From positions 992,001-1,056,000 of the forward strand of contig NZ_CP104144.1 in NCBI RefSeq assembly GCF_025200715.1: 64,000 nt of DNA, written 5' to 3'. The notes beneath the pieces were generated by a model that was not told the origin of the DNA, did no database searches, and saw only the letters and a list, made by a program, of their open reading frames with translations. The position numbers and the translations under genes were made by a program. Source of the DNA: Rhizobium sullae. Its GTDB lineage: Bacteria; Pseudomonadota; Alphaproteobacteria; Rhizobiales; Rhizobiaceae. This document shows, piece by piece, positions 60,074 to 64,000 of the stretch; within the stretch, counting starts at the first letter, position 1, and every line of letters starts with the position of its first letter.

Positions 60074-60094
60074 CCGCTTTCCCCTTGGAAGCGG
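60074..60094 (+). terminator. Possible terminator hairpin after the TPR regulator
   Basis: CCGCTT and AAGCGG form a short inverted repeat 20 bases after the stop codon, extended inside by TCC/GG. There is no following T run, so it is at best a weak or factor-assisted terminator. Confidence 0.35.
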
Positions 60095-60340
60095 ACATGC
60101 GGCCGGGGAGAGAAAGCGGCTGTTTTGGTGAATGGCGTCAATTCGGCAAGGGCGAACGAACTTCAGCAAATGTTGCAGCGATGGGTCCGTGGCTGGCGGT
60201 CCAGGTTTGTCCATGGGCACCTACGTCACGCTTCCTTTCACTACGGATCGTTTGTGAAGCGCCGTTGATAGCAGATATATCTTCTATGCCCCACTGAAGG
60301 GCACCTTGCTATTTCGGCAATTCGTATCCTTGAAAAATTA

Positions 60341-60360
60341 CGGAAATCCCGTATATTCCG
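60341..60360. promoter_or_regulatory. Candidate operator of the toxin-antitoxin operon
   Basis: CGGAA and TTCCG form an inverted repeat spaced by 10 bases, ending 18 bases before the antitoxin ATG. This is the usual place for autoregulation by an antitoxin of the Phd/YefM class. Confidence 0.45.
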
Positions 60361-60378
60361 GAAAAAGGAGTTTTCAAG

Positions 60379-60657
60379 ATGACATCGACAGTTACGGCCG
60401 CAGCGGTATCCAAGAATTTCGGTGCTTTTCAGGACGCGGCCGTGCGTGAACCGGTAATCATCACTAAGAACGGCCGGCCGCGCACGGTGCTGCTAGCCTA
60501 TGAAGACTATCTCCGTCTGGCGCGCCGTGATCGTCGCGTCGAGGCCTCCGCGGCTCTGACCGAAGACGATCTTGCAGCGGTTGAGGCAGCCGAGATGGAT
60601 GGCGACCTCGATGATCTCAATGCCGAGCTGCTGACGGGTAAGAATGCTGCCGATTGA
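60379..60657 (+). CDS. Phd/YefM-family antitoxin
   Basis: A 92-residue antitoxin. The N-terminal DNA-binding fold is typical (VTAAAVSKNFGAFQDAAVREPVIITKNGRPRTVLLAYEDYLRL), followed by an acidic C-terminal tail that would wrap the toxin. AAGGAG lies eight bases before the ATG. Its 3' end overlaps the toxin gene by 14 bases, a standard type II toxin-antitoxin layout. Confidence 0.88.
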   Translation: MTSTVTAAAVSKNFGAFQDAAVREPVIITKNGRPRTVLLAYEDYLRLARRDRRVEASAALTEDDLAAVEAAEMDGDLDDLNAELLTGKNAAD

Positions 60658-61075
60658 TCCCAAGATCGGCTGGGTCTTTCGTTATTCCTATCTCTGGCAC
60701 AGGCAATACCTTCAAGGCCGCGAAGAGGGCGACAAGGAACGCCCTTGCTTGGTGTTGGCGCTGGTGTCGATGCTCGAGGACGGAACGCGGGTGGTTCGCG
60801 TACTGCCGATCACGCACACGCCGCCCTCCGACGCCGCTGAGGCCATCGAGTTGCCACCGGCCACCAAGAGGCGTCTTGGTCTCGAGGACGAGCGGTCGTG
60901 GATCATTTTGACCGAGAGCAACCGCTTTGTCTGGCCCGGTCCGGACATTCGAGCGGTCGATAGCGAGACAGGCTATTATGGGCCATTACCACCGGCACTG
61001 TTTGACGAGGTTAAGCGCCGCTTCGTCGAATTGGCGCGGGCTCAGCGCCATACCCCGGCGCAACGTAGCGAGTGA
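60644..61075 (+). CDS. PemK/MazF-like toxin (growth inhibitor)
   Basis: A 143-residue protein with the features of a PemK/MazF-fold ribonuclease of the plasmid-maintenance type: an N-terminal KIGWVFRYSYLW strand, ERPCLVLALV, VRVLPITHTPP and SWIILTESNRFVWPG. It is encoded directly after and overlapping a Phd-type antitoxin, an unusual but known hybrid pairing. It is probably an mRNA endonuclease, but the fold assignment is by pattern only. Confidence 0.72.
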   Translation: MLPIDPKIGWVFRYSYLWHRQYLQGREEGDKERPCLVLALVSMLEDGTRVVRVLPITHTPPSDAAEAIELPPATKRRLGLEDERSWIILTESNRFVWPGPDIRAVDSETGYYGPLPPALFDEVKRRFVELARAQRHTPAQRSE

Positions 61076-61151
61076 ACGACGGCAACAGTCGTCTGTCTTT
61101 TTTTTGGAGAATCGACGCCAAGTGCAACAGGCCGGATTACAGGGTAGGGGA

Positions 61152-61263
61152 TCAGCCACATTCGCGCAAATGGGCGATGAACACTTCGGCCGGTGTTTTG
61201 TAGCCGAGGCATTTTGCGTGGCTGCGCATTCAGGTGATGGTCGAGGTCGACGAGCTGTTGCTG
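61152..61263 (-). pseudogene. C-terminal remnant of an IS30-type transposase
   Basis: The minus strand reads QQQLVDLDHHLNAQPRK and then, after one extra base in an A run near 61213, CLGYKTPAEVFIAHLRECG and a stop. The RKCLGYKTPAEVF pattern is the usual C-terminal end of IS30-family transposases. Everything upstream is missing, so it is dead. Confidence 0.65.
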
Positions 61264-61323
61264 GGTGGGCCCTGTCGGCTCGAAGCTGCATATTTGGCCA
61301 ACTCAAAGAACAAACGGTAAACG

Positions 61324-61625
61324 TTACGTTTCATCAGTGACCAAGCGCTTCGCAAGGCGGCTCAATGTAGATCGTGAACATCCAGTCGCATTGACGATAC
61401 TGTTCCAGCTTTGTCCATTCGTCAGCATTTGCTCAATTGCCTGGTTTCGGCTCTTATCTTCCGGGCGTCCCCGATAGAGGCCTCGCTCTTTCGCCTTGGC
61501 GATACCTTGTGCCTGCCGTTTACGTCGGTCGTCATAATCTTTGCGCGCAATTGCCGCCAGCATCGAGCATCATACTGTTAATCGCATTAAACATACGGGC
61601 GGTGAATTCATCATTGTTCCCGGTC
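61324..61625 (-). pseudogene. Remnant of a serine recombinase (resolvase/invertase)
   Basis: The frame at 61324-61563 (AAIARKDYDDRRKRQAQGIAKAKERG, then a helix-turn-helix NSIVNATGCSRSTLSRLAKR) is the C-terminal part of a resolvase-family recombinase. Upstream in another frame, GNNDEFTARMFNAINSMMLD continues the same protein, with about two bases lost near 61563. The catalytic serine domain is absent. Confidence 0.7.
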
Positions 61626-61674
61626 ATCATCATATGCGATGTCGGTAAATCCAGCGCCACGATCCGGAGCGCAA

Positions 61675-61929
61675 ATGGGACTTGAGAGCTTAATCATATT
61701 TCTGCTGATAGGCGCTGTTGCCGGTTGGTTGGCCGGGTTGATCGTCAAGGGCTTCGGCTTCGGATTGCTGGGGAACATTGTTGTCGGTGTCATCGGAGCT
61801 TTCATCGCCGGATGGCTACTGCCTCGCGTCGGTGTCAACATTGGCGCCGGTTACATCGGCGCCATTATTCACCCGATGATCGGCGCGATTGTTCTCTTGC
61901 TGGCGATTAGGCTGCTGAAACGAGCTTAA
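61675..61929 (+). CDS. GlsB/YeaQ/YmgE-family stress membrane protein
   Basis: An 84-residue protein with three membrane helices and the family pattern LIIFLLIGAVAGWLAGLIVKGFGFGLLGNIVVG...GAFIAGWLLP. Members are small stress-induced inner-membrane proteins of unclear mechanism (transglycosylase-associated family). The ATG at 61675 follows CCGGAGCGCAA; a longer frame from 61639 adds residues that overlap the recombinase remnant. Confidence 0.88.
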   Translation: MGLESLIIFLLIGAVAGWLAGLIVKGFGFGLLGNIVVGVIGAFIAGWLLPRVGVNIGAGYIGAIIHPMIGAIVLLLAIRLLKRA

Positions 61930-62033
61930 TGCTCTTGAACCTGCCAGAGCAGACTTCAGTGCACATTGTTGCCTGGTTGAGGCAGCATCAAGGGAAGCGC
62001 TGACGCGGCGCTTCCCAACGACGGACGTCCTCG

Positions 62034-62177
62034 ATGCGATTGCGGCAAGCCTATGAGAAGCCGTCGGTGAACAAGGCGCGCCAGAAGTCCGAGGGCATTA
62101 GCCGTCAATGCAAGAAGCTCGAAAGCCGCTTCAGGGAGAAGGCCTTCGCCGCCCGCAAAAAGAGGTCGGGCCGGTAG
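62034..62177 (+). pseudogene. Possible degraded rpsU (ribosomal protein bS21) fragment
   Basis: A 47-codon frame reads RQAYEKPSVNKARQKSEGISRQCKKL, which resembles the second half of alphaproteobacterial S21 (AYEKPSEKRAREKAEA...R). The N-terminal half is not present in frame; upstream sequence may contain its decayed remains. No ribosome site is seen, so it is probably a relic. Low certainty. Confidence 0.4.
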
Positions 62178-62528
62178 ATCGCCAACCTGCGGCGATCGTC
62201 ATCGGCGTTGTCATGTCCGGGGTGAGTGGGATCGCGCTCGCTTTCATGGCGCCTTGGAGTGCCGGTGATGGTGCCCGCTCTTGCGCGCATCGATCCAGAC
62301 ATCAAAGCTGATAGCGCCCCGGGAGTCGAGGAAAACAGTTAGCCGTCCAGCCGACAACCGAGGTCCATCTGACGCAATAAAAACATCGGCTTACGTTGCC
62401 AGTTTACGGCATCGGCAACTCTGCCGGCACAACCGGCAGGATTTGTGGCAGGATGGTTCAACGATACGCGAGACACGTCCTGCGGGTGCTCAAGCGGAAG
62501 GTGTGTTGAGGCCTCTGGAATGCGCGCC
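62178..62528. other. Intergenic region
   Basis: About 350 bases between the rpsU-like fragment and the stop of the AraC-type gene. Nothing recognisable was seen. Confidence 0.5.
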
Positions 62529-63668
62529 TCAAAAGAGTCCGAGAGTTCGCAGCAAGCTTTCGAATGTGACCTTTGGCTTTTTATCCGTTTGCCAATCCGG
62601 GCGCGTGTGGTCCCCGGACGTCCGCTTGTGTATGTTGCTCGGGCTGTACCCGAACTGCTGCGTGAAAGCGCGACTAAAGTTCGCTGCTGAATCGAAACCG
62701 ATTGCTAAACCAACTTCGGCGATCTTTCGGGTGTCTGAAGGATCCGCCAACATTGCATGAGCTGCGGACAGGCGCCGTCGGCGAATATAGTTCGCAACGC
62801 CACCGGACGTTTCGAAAAGTTCATAGAGCCGCGTCCTCGAGATCGCCAGTTCCCGGCCGAGAGCATCCGGTGTCAGGTGGGGCGAGGCAAGATTGCTCAG
62901 AATGAAGCGTCTCGCCCGCGTCATCAATCCTATTTGCGAAATCTGATCGTTGCCGCCATCACGGTCCACCAAAGGTGTGATCGTGTCGAAAACCATTTCC
63001 CGCAAGCGGTCCTTAACGCCCTGAAGGTCGTCATGCGTGAAGCGATCGAGATTGGTTTCAACGCTCGACAGATGATCGATTAGCAATTTGGCTCTGTGTC
63101 CACCCAAAACGACGTTATTGCTTGCCGTTGTCAGGCCACCTCGATCAGCAAACAGGTCGACCGGAACGATCAAACTCACCGAATCCGTTGCTAATGCTCG
63201 CCCGCTAAACGGATGACCGAGTGAGCGAACTTCAATCATGCCTGGTTCATTTTGCACAACACGTCCAGCATTGCCGGTCCAAGTGCGACCGGCACGGAGA
63301 AAGGTGATCTGCCAATGGTCTATCGGACTGAAACGCACCGTGTCTGGCGAGCGTTCATAACTGAAAGCCGGAATGGTTTGTTGCAGCAACAGCATACCGC
63401 CCAGATTCCACACAGCTTGCCGGGCGACAAATCCATCGTCGGGATGAACATTGTCTGGCAGACGCGTATCCGACAATACCGCCATGTGCTCCTGCCAGGC
63501 CGGAAACTGCTGGTATGGTGGAAGGCTCTCCGTCTCAAAAACCAGCGGAACCAAGACGGTTTTTTTCACATCATGCTCCCCGGGGGGATCTTGCGACACG
63601 CGCGGCCAGCGACGTCGTTCTACGAAATCCGGCTCTGAATGGCGGTCATCGTCATTGTCCGACATCAT
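62529..63668 (-). CDS. AraC-family transcriptional regulator
   Basis: A 379-residue regulator. Residues about 40-240 form an AraC-binding-like domain (FSYERSPDTVRFSPIDHWQITF, RALATDSVSLIVPVDLF). The C-terminal double helix-turn-helix is at about 250-350 (LTPDALGRELAISRTRLYELFE and IAEVGLAIGFDSAANFSRAFTQQFGYSPS). The start MMSDNDDD follows GGGGG; a second ATG is adjacent. Its target genes are not evident: the downstream genes are remnants, and the next gene upstream is beyond the window. Confidence 0.87.
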   Translation of the reverse strand: MMSDNDDDRHSEPDFVERRRWPRVSQDPPGEHDVKKTVLVPLVFETESLPPYQQFPAWQEHMAVLSDTRLPDNVHPDDGFVARQAVWNLGGMLLLQQTIPAFSYERSPDTVRFSPIDHWQITFLRAGRTWTGNAGRVVQNEPGMIEVRSLGHPFSGRALATDSVSLIVPVDLFADRGGLTTASNNVVLGGHRAKLLIDHLSSVETNLDRFTHDDLQGVKDRLREMVFDTITPLVDRDGGNDQISQIGLMTRARRFILSNLASPHLTPDALGRELAISRTRLYELFETSGGVANYIRRRRLSAAHAMLADPSDTRKIAEVGLAIGFDSAANFSRAFTQQFGYSPSNIHKRTSGDHTRPDWQTDKKPKVTFESLLRTLGLF

Positions 63669-64000
63669 TGCCCCCAGCCAAGACCCGAAATGCGGAAACG
63701 TCGCGCCTTATAGCCGTGGTAGTCAGCATCGCAGAGCCGTCCTTGCCCGCCTGCGAAATCTGCGAAGGTATGAAATCCCAATGAGTCCCGACAACCTCCG
63801 CCCATATCACGCAGATAGGCAAGGAATTCAGAAATATTACGATGTAAAGATTCAGGAAATCCAATTGAAGCATGCCCACCGCCGTTTTGCTTTGAACTGC
63901 TCTTTTGCTTCAGGCCCCGATTGAGGCGTTAGGCGCCGAAAATTTCGCCATCATGTCGAACTGTGCCTCTGTCGCACCAAATCAAGGCGTGCTCTCTCAT
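63669..64000. other. Window end, no firm gene
   Basis: About 330 bases upstream of the AraC-type gene. Short frames on both strands reach the edge, but none has a recognised feature; it may be a promoter region plus the edge of another gene. Confidence 0.4.

Larger units (their letters stand above)
60054..60378. other. Intergenic region before the toxin-antitoxin pair
   Basis: About 325 bases without a supported gene. It holds a hairpin just after the regulator stop and the toxin-antitoxin promoter/operator near its right end. Confidence 0.55.

Overview
The window looks like a replicon of a Rhizobium-like alphaproteobacterium (Rhizobium, Ensifer or Agrobacterium type). This rests on the high GC and the gene families present: a DUF47-pit pair with a Pho box, an ugp operon, the fdo-sel island, BcsN-like cellulose remnants, and fused AfuB-type permeases. 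It is dense accessory DNA and has no rRNA operon. The only tRNA gene is selC (tRNA-Sec).

Layout. 1-5.5 kb: a branched-chain amino acid (isoleucine/valine) degradation operon on the minus strand (HSD10-type SDR, thiolase, acyl-CoA dehydrogenase, BCKDH E1 alpha cut by the window edge), with a divergent AraC-type regulator. 5.5-13.6 kb: a glycerate/organic-acid block with two unrelated glycerate kinases, a beta-helix lipoprotein, an SLC13-like permease and a divergent two-component system. 13.8-15.4 kb: a DUF47-Pit low-affinity phosphate system under a near-perfect Pho box. 15.7-26.5 kb: two ABC importers for phosphorylated compounds (UgpBAEC, and an AfuABC-like set with a fused permease) around an inositol-monophosphatase-family phosphatase, with a LacI-type regulator and three copies of a candidate operator.

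26.7-37.5 kb: a complete selenocysteine island (selD; fdoGHI-fdhE-selA-selB-selC). fdoG carries an in-frame UGA (Sec200) followed by a textbook bacterial SECIS hairpin. The selB reading frame runs straight through the whole selC gene. 37.8-45.2 kb: a GntR regulator and a 5-oxoprolinase-type operon (NRAMP-like transporter, PxpA, YcsI family, fused PxpB-PxpC, biotin carboxylase-BCCP). 45.5-48.8 kb: a diguanylate cyclase whose stop codon is the target of an intact IS5-family element, then decayed BcsN-like and TPR fragments that may be the scar of a lost cellulose operon.

49.3-56.0 kb is the most unusual part. It is a tightly overlapping six-gene signalling operon: GGDEF-EAL protein, degenerate ATPase, STAS-like/SAM-methyltransferase fusion, membrane PP2C (SpoIIE) phosphatase, intact ATPase, STAS protein. 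The ATPase and STAS genes form two mirrored paralogous pairs around the phosphatase. It resembles a duplicated partner-switching (SiaABC-like) circuit with a methyltransferase as one output. 56-64 kb: a SHOCT protein flanked by diverged direct repeats, an MFS transporter with a divergent winged-helix/TPR regulator, a Phd/PemK-like toxin-antitoxin pair, remnants of an IS30-type transposase and a serine recombinase, a GlsB-type membrane protein, and a second AraC regulator.
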